A stretch of DNA of 64,000 nt from Paenibacillus durus ATCC 35681 (GCF_000993825.1 NZ_CP011114.1:1240001-1304000), one strand, 5' to 3'. Shown: positions 16,430-23,996, counted from the stretch's first letter. Numbers and translations: made by a program. Notes: generated from the letters alone by a model not told the origin.

Positions 16430-17608
16430 TTGAGCAAATATGATCCAAATAAGAGAGGTACTGAAGCGCTGCAAGCACATATTGATGAAGTTATTGATCG
16501 TACAATTGCCGACAAAAGGTTGGTTGGCGCTGTTGTCCAAGTTACGCTTAACGGAATGGAGTGTTATAACCGCGCTGCCGGATATGCGGACCGTGAACAA
16601 AACCGTTTTATGCAAAATAATACTCTATTCCGGCTTGCTTCCGTATCCAAACCGATCGTTTCCACGGCTGCACTGGTGCTTGTATCGCAAGGCCGTCTAG
16701 GGTTAGATGACCGTGTGGACAGATGGCTGCCCGAGTTTCGCCCCCGTTTGCTGAGCGGTGAATTTGCCTCCATAACCATCCGGCATTTGTTGACTCACAC
16801 GGCAGGGCTGACCTACCGCTTCTTTCAGAAGGAGCATGATTCATACGACATCGCCGGAGTATCGGACGGTATGGATCAGGCCGGCATTTCATTGGAAGAA
16901 AATTTGCGGCGCATTGCTTCCGCACCGCTGCTCTATACGCCCGGTACCCAGTGGAGATATTCCATTGCAACAGATGTGCTCGGTGGGGTCATTGCCAGAT
17001 CCGCCGATGCCCCGTTAGACGAAGCGGTGCGTTCTCTAGTAACCGAGCCGCTCGGGATGAAGGATACCGGGTTTATTGCGTTTGATCCCCTAAGGCTGTC
17101 CGCGGCCTATGCCAACGATTTTCCTGAGCCGCGCCGGCTGCTTGATTCTGACCACATTCCATTTGTAGAAGGTACTTCGGGTTTCAGACTTGCTCCCGGC
17201 CGGGCGCTTGATCATACGGCGTATCCTTCTGGGGGAGCTGGTATGGTTGGCAGTGCGGGCGACTTTATGCGGCTGTTGGAAACGCTGCGAAAAGGCGGAG
17301 CGCCTTTATTGCCGGAGAAGCTGGTCCGGGAAATGACCACCAACCAGATTGGCAATCTTCCAATGCCTTACTGGCCAGGGCGCGGGTTCGGGTTAGGTAT
17401 TACCGTGCTAAAAGATCCGGTGGCCGCTCAAACTTCCGAGTCACCGGGAACTTGGCGTATGGGAGGAACTTACGGGCATTCCTGGTTCGTTGATCCCGTC
17501 AAGCAAATAAGCGTCGTCGCGTTCACCAATACCGCGCTGGAAGGCATGTCGGGCCAGTTCACGATAGATCTTTGCGAAGCGGTTTATGAAGGGCTTGGGA
17601 AGTCATGA
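16430..17608 (+). CDS. Serine hydrolase, class C beta-lactamase family (EstB-like esterase)
   Basis: A 392-residue enzyme of the beta-lactamase/esterase VIII fold. The nucleophile motif S-x-x-K is SVSK in FRLASVSKPIVSTAAL, and the tyrosine motif is in WRYSIATDVLGGVI, where EstB-like esterases have YSxxxDVLG. A GGTYGHSWFVDP segment replaces the KTG of true beta-lactamases. It has no signal peptide, so it is probably a cytoplasmic esterase rather than a resistance enzyme. The start is TTG 16430. A MITE-like repeat lies immediately upstream and may affect its promoter. Confidence 0.83.
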   Translation: MSKYDPNKRGTEALQAHIDEVIDRTIADKRLVGAVVQVTLNGMECYNRAAGYADREQNRFMQNNTLFRLASVSKPIVSTAALVLVSQGRLGLDDRVDRWLPEFRPRLLSGEFASITIRHLLTHTAGLTYRFFQKEHDSYDIAGVSDGMDQAGISLEENLRRIASAPLLYTPGTQWRYSIATDVLGGVIARSADAPLDEAVRSLVTEPLGMKDTGFIAFDPLRLSAAYANDFPEPRRLLDSDHIPFVEGTSGFRLAPGRALDHTAYPSGGAGMVGSAGDFMRLLETLRKGGAPLLPEKLVREMTTNQIGNLPMPYWPGRGFGLGITVLKDPVAAQTSESPGTWRMGGTYGHSWFVDPVKQISVVAFTNTALEGMSGQFTIDLCEAVYEGLGKS

Positions 17609-17698
17609 GGGGGGATTTTGAAAGGGAAGCGAAGGGTGTAAGTACTTTAATCGGCGTGAGTTAATGAAAAAGATGGGACAGTGCCCCTGAGCATTGAC

Positions 17699-17740
17699 CT
17701 GACCGTATCGCTGGCAGCGATGCGGTCAGGGTTCAATCCC
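17699..17740. repeat. Near-perfect 31-bp dyad, copy 2 of the hairpin repeat
   Basis: CTGACCG-T-ATCGCTG-G-CAGCGAT-G-CGGTCAG reads almost the same on both strands, followed by GGTTCAATCCC. Copy 1 is at 14171. It lies between converging genes and could stop transcription, although no T run follows. Confidence 0.55.
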
Positions 17741-17741
17741 T

Positions 17742-18554
17742 TCAGCTTGCGATAAATGGTTTGATGCTTTCTTTCAGCGTAGTTACCGGACGGCCCAATA
17801 GCTGCTTCAGATCGCCTGAGGTTGAGGAAGTATCGATCTGGCTTAAAAAACCGTAAATCCAATTTTGAATCTGGGAGTCTTGACACAATGAAATCGGTTT
17901 GCCTGCAAGATCGGACAGGGCCGCAACCAGCTCGCTGAAGGTCCATGCGGCGGGCGCGGTGAGCTCATAGGTTTTATTTTCATGGCCAGGTTCGGATAGA
18001 ACTGCTGCAATGGCTGTGGCGAGATCAAGGCGCGTAACGGAGTTGAACTTCCAATCTCCCGGGTAAACGCTGAGTTTACCGTTAGCAATTGCGGCATTAA
18101 GATCAAGCGTTCCTACAAAATCCATATACAAGCTATTGCGAAGAAAAGTATAGGGAATTCCGGTTGTGCGTATCCCATGTTCAGTAGCTAAATGCAGATG
18201 AGACAGGGGAGATGTACCATTTTCAAGAAAGGCGAAGCTCGTATATAAAAAATGGCCAACTTTCGATCTTTTTGCCGCTTCTATGACCTGGGCATGCTGG
18301 CGTAAACGAATGGTATCATCGTGATGCGGGCTTGAAATCAATAGCAACCGAGATGCTCCTGCGAATGCTTTCTCCAGGGAGTCAGGCTGATCGTAGTCGC
18401 AAAAACGGATGGCAATTCCCTGTTCCTCAAAGTGTTTTCCGGTCTCAACACGGCGAACACAAGCAACGATTCGATCGGCTGGAACATGTTGAAGAAGCTG
18501 CTCTATAATCAAATTTCCCAGCTTTCCGCTAGCCCCTGTAATAACAGTAGACAT
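17742..18554 (-). CDS. NmrA/QorB-like NAD(P)-binding oxidoreductase
   Basis: A 270-residue atypical SDR with the nucleotide-binding motif ITGASGKLGNLIIEQLL and a segment LLLISSPHHDD typical of the QorB/YtfG branch (NAD(P)H:quinone reductase-like). The catalytic YxxxK of classical SDRs is not conserved. It lies downstream of a MarR gene on the same strand, and the gap between them contains a 20-bp palindrome identical in core to the one before the MarR gene. It is therefore probably a MarR-controlled quinone or electrophile detoxification enzyme. Confidence 0.85.
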   Translation of the reverse strand: MSTVITGASGKLGNLIIEQLLQHVPADRIVACVRRVETGKHFEEQGIAIRFCDYDQPDSLEKAFAGASRLLLISSPHHDDTIRLRQHAQVIEAAKRSKVGHFLYTSFAFLENGTSPLSHLHLATEHGIRTTGIPYTFLRNSLYMDFVGTLDLNAAIANGKLSVYPGDWKFNSVTRLDLATAIAAVLSEPGHENKTYELTAPAAWTFSELVAALSDLAGKPISLCQDSQIQNWIYGFLSQIDTSSTSGDLKQLLGRPVTTLKESIKPFIAS

Positions 18555-18583
18555 TGAAATTCATCCTTTCCATATGCAAAATT

Positions 18584-18603
18584 TTAGTTAAGCACTTAAC
18601 TAA
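18584..18603. promoter_or_regulatory. MarR operator upstream of the NmrA-like gene
   Basis: TTAGTTAAG-CA-CTTAACTAA, a perfect 9-bp dyad. It lies 30 nt upstream of the NmrA-like start. The same sequence core is at 19085-19104. Confidence 0.8.
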
Positions 18604-18620
18604 ATAGACAAAAAACGGCA

Positions 18621-19067
18621 TTACGCCCTTTTTAATTTTTGGAGCAAGGCAAGGAGTTGATGCAATTCCTGCTCATTTAGCACTCGCATTGTATTTACAA
18701 TCTGCTGCCGGTTCTCGGGTAAGTGTTGCAATAACAGACTTTGGCCTTCGCTTGTAATCGTAATAACCGATTTTCGGCCGTCCTTGGGATGGGGATCCCG
18801 GCGAATAAATCCTTCATTCTCCAAAGGAATGAGCAGTAGACTAATATTCGATTTGGTTACACCGATCTTTTGTGCGAGCTTTGAGGGGAGCAGGGTTCCT
18901 CCTTCCTTCATAAGTTCAACCAAAATCCGTATTCTGGCTCCATTCAACCCTTGAGCTTGCCAGTATTTTTCTGATACATCGACTAGCTTTGCCGTTGCTT
19001 CCACCAGTGCGAAGAAAACTTGATTATGCAGTGGTAAATCGAGCACGTAATTTTGCAGATCCTTCAT
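18621..19067 (-). CDS. MarR family transcriptional regulator
   Basis: A 148-residue winged-HTH regulator (LPSKLAQKIGVTKSNISLLLIPLENEGFIRRDPHPKDGRKS). I favour ATG 19067, 10 nt after AAGGA, over the GTG at 19076 that nearly touches the ribosome-binding site. Palindromic operators precede both this gene and the NmrA-like gene downstream, suggesting autorepression and control of the reductase. No Cys with an obvious redox role was noted in the DNA-binding part, so the inducer is unknown. Confidence 0.87.
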   Translation of the reverse strand: MKDLQNYVLDLPLHNQVFFALVEATAKLVDVSEKYWQAQGLNGARIRILVELMKEGGTLLPSKLAQKIGVTKSNISLLLIPLENEGFIRRDPHPKDGRKSVITITSEGQSLLLQHLPENRQQIVNTMRVLNEQELHQLLALLQKLKRA

Positions 19068-19084
19068 ACAGCTCACATCCTTAT

Positions 19085-19104
19085 ATAGTTAAGTGCTTAA
19101 CTAA
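19085..19104. promoter_or_regulatory. MarR operator upstream of the MarR gene
   Basis: TAGTTAAG-TG-CTTAACTA core dyad, matching 18584-18603 in 16 of 18 core positions, the differences being the two central bases. It lies 18 nt before the MarR start. Confidence 0.8.
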
Positions 19105-19162
19105 TATTAAATTACTAAATATCATAATATTTGTCAAGGATACAGAAGCCTGGTACGAGAGA

Positions 19163-19205
19163 ATTGACAATATAATTATATTTTCTATATATTTTAATTA
19201 TTAAA
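19163..19205 (+). promoter_or_regulatory. Promoter and operator of the second MarR gene
   Basis: TTGACA (19163-19168) and TATATT (19187-19192) are 18 nt apart. TTTAAT-T-ATTAAA (19193-19205) follows at once. An almost identical 26-nt block, TATATATTTTAAT with a YATTAAAWTAAAT half, is found again at 19755-19780. Confidence 0.68.
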
Positions 19206-19222
19206 TTAAATGGAGTGTTGTC

Positions 19223-19639
19223 ATGGGCATCAAAGACAGGGAAGAAGCCGTCCACAATGTTATGAATCAGATGGCCAGTGTTCAACAAAAGTCACAAGCT
19301 TTCATTGAACGGATCATTAAGCCGGGTTCGCTGACCACAAACCAGATTATGCTGCTTATGCAGCTTCGTCTTTCGGGAAGCCTGACGATTACGGATGTAG
19401 CCGAATGGTTCGCCGTTACGCCAGGAGCCGCTTCTTCGATGTGCGACAAGCTGGAGGATCTCGGGCTTCTGCAAAGAACGCGGACAAGGGAAGATCGCCG
19501 GGTCGTCACGATTGTGCTCACGGAACAAGGCGAACAACGGATCCTTGACCTGTTCAGCGATTTTGAGGCTTCGGAACTTACGAAGATCTCCGAGACACTG
19601 GAAAAAATAAATCACCTGATGGCTGAAATCGCACATTAA
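19223..19639 (+). CDS. MarR family transcriptional regulator
   Basis: A 138-residue winged-HTH protein (LTITDVAEWFAVTPGAASSMCDKLEDLGLLQRTRTREDRR). GGAGTG precedes the ATG. The same AT-rich dyad lies before this gene and before the bactofilin-like gene downstream, so it probably represses itself and the envelope-related pair at 19800-20734. A short hairpin region after its stop (about 19668-19705) may end its transcript. Confidence 0.87.
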   Translation: MGIKDREEAVHNVMNQMASVQQKSQAFIERIIKPGSLTTNQIMLLMQLRLSGSLTITDVAEWFAVTPGAASSMCDKLEDLGLLQRTRTREDRRVVTIVLTEQGEQRILDLFSDFEASELTKISETLEKINHLMAEIAH

Positions 19640-19754
19640 GATGCACCGCTAATATGAATACCATTTTGAAAGTACTGCACACCAAACTCACCGGTGTCAG
19701 TACTTTTTTACTGAGGAAACTAATTTATTTTATTGAATATAATTTATAGTTGGT

Positions 19755-19780
19755 ATATATTTTAATCATTAAAATAAATT
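19755..19780. promoter_or_regulatory. Second MarR operator, before the bactofilin-like gene
   Basis: TTTAAT-C-ATTAAA (19761-19773) inside a block nearly identical to that at 19187-19212. It lies 27 nt before the start at 19800. Confidence 0.68.
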
Positions 19781-19799
19781 ATGCTTGAAGGAGAGTGGT

Positions 19800-20444
19800 A
19801 TGGTGCAGCATGATCAGGATATTCTGGACGCGTCAAACGGAATGCCCCTGAAAGTAAAAGGTTCGCTAACCAAAAGGGAAGATGTGCGTAGGACCTCCGT
19901 GGAGGTCGTCGGTTATTTGCGCGTGCTGGGCAGTATGACCACATCTAAGTTGAAAGTGCTCGGGGATTGTTCGATCCGAAACCAGTGCCAGGCCACGCAG
20001 GTGGAGAATTTGGGAAGCTTGCGAGTTCACTGCCTTCAAGCTGGCCGGGTGACTTCATTGGGTTATTTATCCGTTTCTAAAAAAGCTGCAGCGGGATGTT
20101 TTCAGGCCGAGGGAGCTGTGCGGATAGAAAGCCTGATTGCCTCGGAGTCGATTGATATTAGGTTGAGCTCTATTTGCAGAGTCGGAACGATGAAGGCCGG
20201 CGGGAATATCACAGTCCGGCCTTTTTCCCGGCCGTTCAATTTCTTTATGCGTCCTTTCTTGAGGCTGCGCTGCGAATCGGTGCAGGGGGTTAACGTTACA
20301 CTGTGCCAGACGGAGGCGAAGCTCGTTTGCGGAGAAGAGATCATAATCGGACCAGGCTGCACGATCCAGGAGGTCCGCTATAGTAAAAGTCTTCAAACCG
20401 ATCCCGGTTCGTATGTCGAAAACGCTGTACTACTCGAAAAATAG
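19800..20444 (+). CDS. Bactofilin-like polymer-forming protein
   Basis: A 214-residue protein built of short beta-strand repeats with regularly spaced Gly and Val (KVLGDCSIRNQCQATQVENLGSL-type units), as in polymer-forming cytoskeletal proteins of the bactofilin kind. The ATG at 19800 lies 7 nt after AAGGAG. No signal peptide or membrane segment is seen. It is followed at once by a small membrane protein and appears to be controlled by the MarR protein upstream. A role in envelope organisation or stress is inferred from the fold only. Confidence 0.7.
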   Translation: MVQHDQDILDASNGMPLKVKGSLTKREDVRRTSVEVVGYLRVLGSMTTSKLKVLGDCSIRNQCQATQVENLGSLRVHCLQAGRVTSLGYLSVSKKAAAGCFQAEGAVRIESLIASESIDIRLSSICRVGTMKAGGNITVRPFSRPFNFFMRPFLRLRCESVQGVNVTLCQTEAKLVCGEEIIIGPGCTIQEVRYSKSLQTDPGSYVENAVLLEK

Positions 20445-20455
20445 GAGTGAACTCG

Positions 20456-20734
20456 TTGAAATACATCTATAAAGGGCTGATCGGATTGTTTTGCATCCCT
20501 ATTCTTAGCGTGTGGTTTGCAGGAAGTCTGATTTGCTCAGTGATTGCTGTCATTGCAGGGGTTCTGCGTACCTTTGGAATTGGGTGGATCGGCATGACCA
20601 TCTATCCCGGGGTTTCTGTACCGGAATCTCTCAGCCTGCCTTTTGGGCTATGTCTGGCTGCTGTGTTGATGATTTCATTCTATTATACCAGGCGTTTCCT
20701 TCGGAGATGTCTCCTTTACTTGCGAACACCATAA
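20456..20734 (+). CDS. Small membrane protein (hypothetical)
   Basis: A 92-residue protein with two hydrophobic segments (about residues 5-45 and 57-80) and a basic end (YTRRFLRRCLLYLRTP). I favour TTG 20456, 8 nt after AGGAG; an in-frame GTG at 20447 overlaps that site. It starts 11 nt after the bactofilin-like gene and is likely co-expressed, perhaps serving as its membrane anchor. I do not recognise the family. Confidence 0.6.
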   Translation: MKYIYKGLIGLFCIPILSVWFAGSLICSVIAVIAGVLRTFGIGWIGMTIYPGVSVPESLSLPFGLCLAAVLMISFYYTRRFLRRCLLYLRTP

Positions 20735-20758
20735 CGATTTCTTCTGAGGTTAAACATC

Positions 20759-20790
20759 GACGCAGCCTGGTAAGGGTTGCGTTTTTTTGC
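20759..20790 (+). terminator. Intrinsic terminator
   Basis: GACGCAGCC and GGGTTGCGT pair with one wobble around TGGTAA and are followed by seven T residues. Confidence 0.8.
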
Positions 20791-20841
20791 GATTCGGATA
20801 GTATCCATATCCTTCCGGAAGCGCCCTCGAAAAGAATCATA

Positions 20842-20870
20842 TTTACAAACCGATGGTCGGTTTATATAAT
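20842..20870 (+). promoter_or_regulatory. Promoter with embedded TetR operator
   Basis: TTTACA (20842-20847) and TATAAT (20865-20870) are 17 nt apart. The spacer is filled by the dyad AAACCGA-TGG-TCGGTTT (20847-20863), so a bound repressor would block the polymerase. The TetR gene at 21002 is the likely regulator. Confidence 0.75.
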
Positions 20871-20877
20871 GGGATTA

Positions 20878-20985
20878 TGATATAAGATGAAGTTGAAAAA
20901 TGACATTAGGATAAGGAGTAGCGAAGGGGAAGTTCAAACATTCCTCGTAGTTACGATTTATATCTGATGGGAATTTTTTAAACGA
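20878..20985. repeat. MITE-like element, copy B (internally deleted)
   Basis: The left end (TATAAGATGAAGTTGAAAAATG) and the AAGGAGTAGCGAAGGGGAAGT block match copies A and D. The fold-back core is missing: GAAGT joins directly to CAAACATTCCTCGTAG, as expected for a deletion between two GAAGT direct repeats. The right inverted repeat is degenerate. It lies between the promoter and the start codon of the TetR gene. Confidence 0.7.
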
Positions 20986-21001
20986 TTATGGAGGAATCAC
21001 C

Positions 21002-21595
21002 TTGAAGCAAGAGCAACGCCGGGAACAAACCATTGGGCAGCTGCTTAATGCAACTAAAGAGCTATTACGGGACAGAGGCTGTCACAGCATCACATTGAAG
21101 GATATCATGGAAAAATCAGAGTTATCTAAGGGAGCTATTTTCCATTATGTCAAAAGTAAAGACGAAATCTTTGCCTGGGTGCTGCAAGAACGGCTTGAAG
21201 AAATCAACAAGCATTTCATGAACGAAGTGATACAGGCCCCGACAACCTTTGACGGACCGATGCAAGTTATCTCACGTAATCTGGAGGCATTGGAAGATGC
21301 AAATGATGTGACGAACAAGGTTCTGATGTACTTGCTGGGCAAGGAAGATGACCCTGCTGTCGCGGAAGTGCTGAAGAGTTATTATGAGCGGTCGGTATAT
21401 TTATCTAGGCAATGGATCGTGAGCGGCCAGCGGCACGAGGTTATTCTGGAATCGGTTGATCCGGACAAGACGGCGGAAATGTTCGTTCTGCTCTCGCTGG
21501 GTCTGCGCGTCCGTTCTTCTTTTCCCATTAAGAACCCTTCTGCTACTGCCCAAGATTTATCAGCCTACATGGTCAGCATTTTGAAAGACAACTAG
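21002..21595 (+). CDS. TetR/AcrR family transcriptional regulator
   Basis: A 197-residue repressor with HTH ITLKDIMEKSELSKGAIFHYVKSKDEIF. The TTG start follows GAGGAAT. It is co-transcribed with a DoxX-like membrane protein 21 nt downstream. The promoter has a classic TetR-type dyad between its -35 and -10 boxes, so autoregulation is likely. A MITE-like repeat has landed in its leader. Confidence 0.87.
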   Translation: MKQEQRREQTIGQLLNATKELLRDRGCHSITLKDIMEKSELSKGAIFHYVKSKDEIFAWVLQERLEEINKHFMNEVIQAPTTFDGPMQVISRNLEALEDANDVTNKVLMYLLGKEDDPAVAEVLKSYYERSVYLSRQWIVSGQRHEVILESVDPDKTAEMFVLLSLGLRVRSSFPIKNPSATAQDLSAYMVSILKDN

Positions 21596-21616
21596 ATGTA
21601 ATACGGAGGGATCGAT

Positions 21617-22066
21617 ATGGCACCATTGATTGCGCTTGTTGCATCTTTTTTATTGTTCCGATTGCTCGGATTGTTAGGGCTGTCTTTTTTCGATAATTGG
21701 CACACATCACTGCAAGGAGCCGTAGCTGTCATGTTTCTGCTCACTGCTTCAGCTCACTGGGGGAAAAGGCGGCCTGACCTCGTTCGGATGGTTCCTCCTG
21801 CATTCCCAAGGAGCGAATGGATCGTGACGGCAACGGGACTCCTGGAAATAGCCGGGGCAATCGGTATTATGCTCCCCCGTACTTCCCTTGCTGCTTCGGT
21901 TGGCTTGACACTGCTACTGTTAGCGATGTTCCCTGCAAATGTCTATGCGGCTCGAAACAAATTGACGATTGACGGCAAACCTGTACCCAAGCTGCTTGTC
22001 CGGACATTACTCCAGCTCCTATTTATCGCGACAGTTCTATTGGCCTCCCCAATCTATGGAGAGTGA
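21617..22066 (+). CDS. DoxX-like membrane protein
   Basis: A 149-residue protein with four predicted membrane helices and the DoxX-family pattern (FLLTASAHWGKRRPDLVRMVPP, LLEIAGAIGIMLP, LLLLAMFPANVYAARNKL). Relatives take part in oxidative-stress or quinone-linked redox reactions in the membrane, but the exact role of this subgroup is not known. It is the second gene of a TetR operon. Confidence 0.8.
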   Translation: MAPLIALVASFLLFRLLGLLGLSFFDNWHTSLQGAVAVMFLLTASAHWGKRRPDLVRMVPPAFPRSEWIVTATGLLEIAGAIGIMLPRTSLAASVGLTLLLLAMFPANVYAARNKLTIDGKPVPKLLVRTLLQLLFIATVLLASPIYGE

Positions 22067-22071
22067 AACTA

Positions 22072-22100
22072 ACGATGCGAGAGAGCGCATCGTATTTATG
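22072..22100 (+). terminator. Weak intrinsic terminator
   Basis: ACGATGCG (22072-22079) pairs perfectly with CGCATCGT (22086-22093); the tail ATTTATG is only moderately T-rich. Confidence 0.5.
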
Positions 22101-22233
22101 TAATTACTCTGAAGTCCCCGCAGCTATAGGGCCAGCTTGCACTCAACTATGCTTCACAGAAAACTTGGCGATCCCACCGCCAGCTAAGTACCGGCAGCAG
22201 ATCGCCGCTTAAAATTATTCATTCTTCATTGCC

Positions 22234-23034
22234 TTAGATTGTTTTGAGCAAATTACCGTCAATGACATAATCCGATCCTGTAATCATGGAAGCCTGCTCA
22301 GAGGCAAGGAAAACCGTCAGGCTCGCAATATCTTCCGGTTGGGCAAATCGTCCTAAAGTGATGCCAGCCATGGCGGGAAGCTTTTCCATAATATCTTCTG
22401 GAGTCGTTCCTGCTGCTGCGCCAATCGATTTTGCAAGTCCGCTTTCCGAATGATTCCAGAGCGGTGTTGCCACTGGGCCTGGCGAGATCGAATTCACTCT
22501 AATTTGGCGCGGACCAAATTCCCCAGCCAGCATTTTGGTTAGATTGTTCAGAGCTGCTTTGGTTGTGCCGTAAATAGGCAGCATTAGTTCTGGCATTTGG
22601 GCGTTAACTGAGGAGATGTTGACAATGGAACCGGAATTTTGCTCAAGAATGTGAGGCAGAGCTGCTTGTGTAAGACGAACAACACTGAATAAGTTCAAGT
22701 TAAAGAGCTGCTCCCATTCTTCGCTAGGCGTCGCCAGAAAACCTTGGCCTCTTCTCTCATCAATGGCTCCAACATTATTAATCAAAATGTCAATCTTGCC
22801 GAATGCCCCAATCAGCTTCTGAGCCAGCTCGTCTGTATCGCGCGAGGTATTAACATCAATCGCTAAATGCTTGACCGGATAATTTTGGACGAACTGCTCC
22901 AACTCTTCTGTAAGAGAACGGCTGATTGCGACTACTTTTGCGCCTTCCTCAGCGAACTTTTTGACAATGGCCAGTCCTATTCCTTTGCTTGCCCCGGATA
23001 CTACGGCTACCTTATCGGTTAATTTCAAATCCAT
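22234..23034 (-). CDS. SDR family oxidoreductase (classical)
   Basis: A 266-residue NAD(P)-dependent dehydrogenase: VSGASKGIGLAIVKKFAEEG for cofactor binding, NNVG, catalytic YGTTK, and PGPVATPLWN after the active site. An AGGAGG site precedes the ATG. It is downstream of a TetR gene on the same strand, and the gap between them carries two TTGAACGAT-type operators 32 bp apart, so it is probably derepressed by that regulator's ligand. The substrate is unknown. Confidence 0.87.
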   Translation of the reverse strand: MDLKLTDKVAVVSGASKGIGLAIVKKFAEEGAKVVAISRSLTEELEQFVQNYPVKHLAIDVNTSRDTDELAQKLIGAFGKIDILINNVGAIDERRGQGFLATPSEEWEQLFNLNLFSVVRLTQAALPHILEQNSGSIVNISSVNAQMPELMLPIYGTTKAALNNLTKMLAGEFGPRQIRVNSISPGPVATPLWNHSESGLAKSIGAAAGTTPEDIMEKLPAMAGITLGRFAQPEDIASLTVFLASEQASMITGSDYVIDGNLLKTI

Positions 23035-23155
23035 GGTTAATTCCTCCTAATTTTTTATTAATTTTCACATCTCAATTCGCGCTTTGTTCGTGCATGGGAA
23101 ATTTAATTTAATACCTATGAGAGGGCCTATTAGCATCACTTCCCTTCGAGTGATT

Positions 23156-23203
23156 TTTAACGATCGTTCAAGAATAACTTAAAATTTTTTAACAATCGTT
23201 CAA
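23156..23203. promoter_or_regulatory. Paired TetR operators upstream of the SDR gene
   Basis: TTTAACGATCGTTCAA (23156-23171) and TTTAACAATCGTTCAA (23188-23203) are near-palindromes repeated with a 32-bp period, about three helical turns. Related sites precede the TetR gene at 23839 and 23863. Confidence 0.72.
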
Positions 23204-23232
23204 GAAAATATTAAAAAAAGCCCAGCTATTTT

Positions 23233-23802
23233 TTATAGATAACTTAGCAGGGTGTCAATAGTCGACACTAGGCTTTCTTTATCCATGTTCGACTTCGATA
23301 GAGCTTGCAAACCAACATAATGATTAACAAAAAATGCTGCCATCGCTTCGGCATTCATCTCAGAGCTAAACTCGCCTGTTTGCTTACCCTTTTGCAGGGC
23401 TTGAAAAAATAATTTCTGCACGTACTTTAAATCATCCGTTACAATGCTGCGCAGTTGCTCATTATGGGCTGCCATTTCAACCAAGGTGTTAACGACTAAA
23501 CATCCCTTCTTGGAAGTGGAGTCGTCAATAACAGAAAGCAGAAGTTGGCCCAGCAGTTGTTTAATTGAAGGTACGTTGTCCAGTTGATTCAAGTGATCAG
23601 GATGGTTAAGCTCTTGATAATGGGCGAGTACAGTCAGGAAAAGCTTATGCTTCCCCCCGAACGTATTGTAAATGCTGCCTCTTTCTATCCCCATGTATTC
23701 CGTTAATTGCTGAATGGAAGTCTTCTCGTAGCCTTGATGCCAAAAAAGTTCCATTGCCTTATCCAACACCGCATTCGTATCAAACTCTTGATTTCTTCCC
23801 AT
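23233..23802 (-). CDS. TetR family regulator (NemR/ComR-like)
   Basis: A 189-residue repressor beginning MGRNQEFDTNAVLDKAMELFWHQ, the start typical of NemR/YcdC-like TetR proteins, with HTH SIQQLTEYMGIERGSIYNTFGGKHKLF and the KKGCLVVNTLVEMA segment of its ligand domain. The Cys in that segment is conserved in electrophile-sensing relatives, so a reactive carbonyl or quinone inducer is plausible but inferred. Operators precede this gene and the SDR gene. It resembles the regulator at 49367-49948. Confidence 0.86.
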   Translation of the reverse strand: MGRNQEFDTNAVLDKAMELFWHQGYEKTSIQQLTEYMGIERGSIYNTFGGKHKLFLTVLAHYQELNHPDHLNQLDNVPSIKQLLGQLLLSVIDDSTSKKGCLVVNTLVEMAAHNEQLRSIVTDDLKYVQKLFFQALQKGKQTGEFSSEMNAEAMAAFFVNHYVGLQALSKSNMDKESLVSTIDTLLSYL

Positions 23803-23838
23803 ATTGTTTGCTCCTTCTGAGGATAACTATACATTTTC

Positions 23839-23878
23839 TTGAATGATAGGTCAACAATTTTTTTGAACGATAGATCAA
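23839..23878. promoter_or_regulatory. Paired TetR operators upstream of the TetR gene
   Basis: TTGAATGATAGGTCAA (23839-23854) and TTGAACGATAGATCAA (23863-23878) share the TTGAACGAT half-site with those before the SDR gene; the two are 24 bp apart. Confidence 0.68.
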
Positions 23879-23936
23879 CAATTTTCTTAAGTGATGAGGT
23901 TCGGGGGATCGATTACCTAAGGCTCTATTCGAAAAA

Positions 23937-23996
23937 GACGCCGTTGGACACATAATGTCCAATGATTTCCTATAGTAAGGAAACGTCAATGGCGTA
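23937..23996. repeat. Fold-back element with two inner hairpins
   Basis: An outer stem (ACGCCGTTG, 23938-23946, with CAATGGCGT, 23987-23995) encloses TTGGACA-CATAA-TGTCCAA and TTTCCT-ATAG-TAAGGAAA, giving a Y-shaped fold. It lies between the TetR operators and the region duplicated at 13787. Its origin is unknown; it may be the end of a lost mobile element. Confidence 0.4.

Noticed and set aside
17730..17740. tRNA T-arm-like GGTTCAATCCC
   Set aside because: No acceptor, D or anticodon arms can be folded around it; it belongs to the dyad repeat.
22105..22225. Minus-strand reading with LLPVLSWRWDRQVFCEA, reminiscent of mobile-element debris
   Set aside because: Too short, no start, no second copy in the window, so no call is possible.
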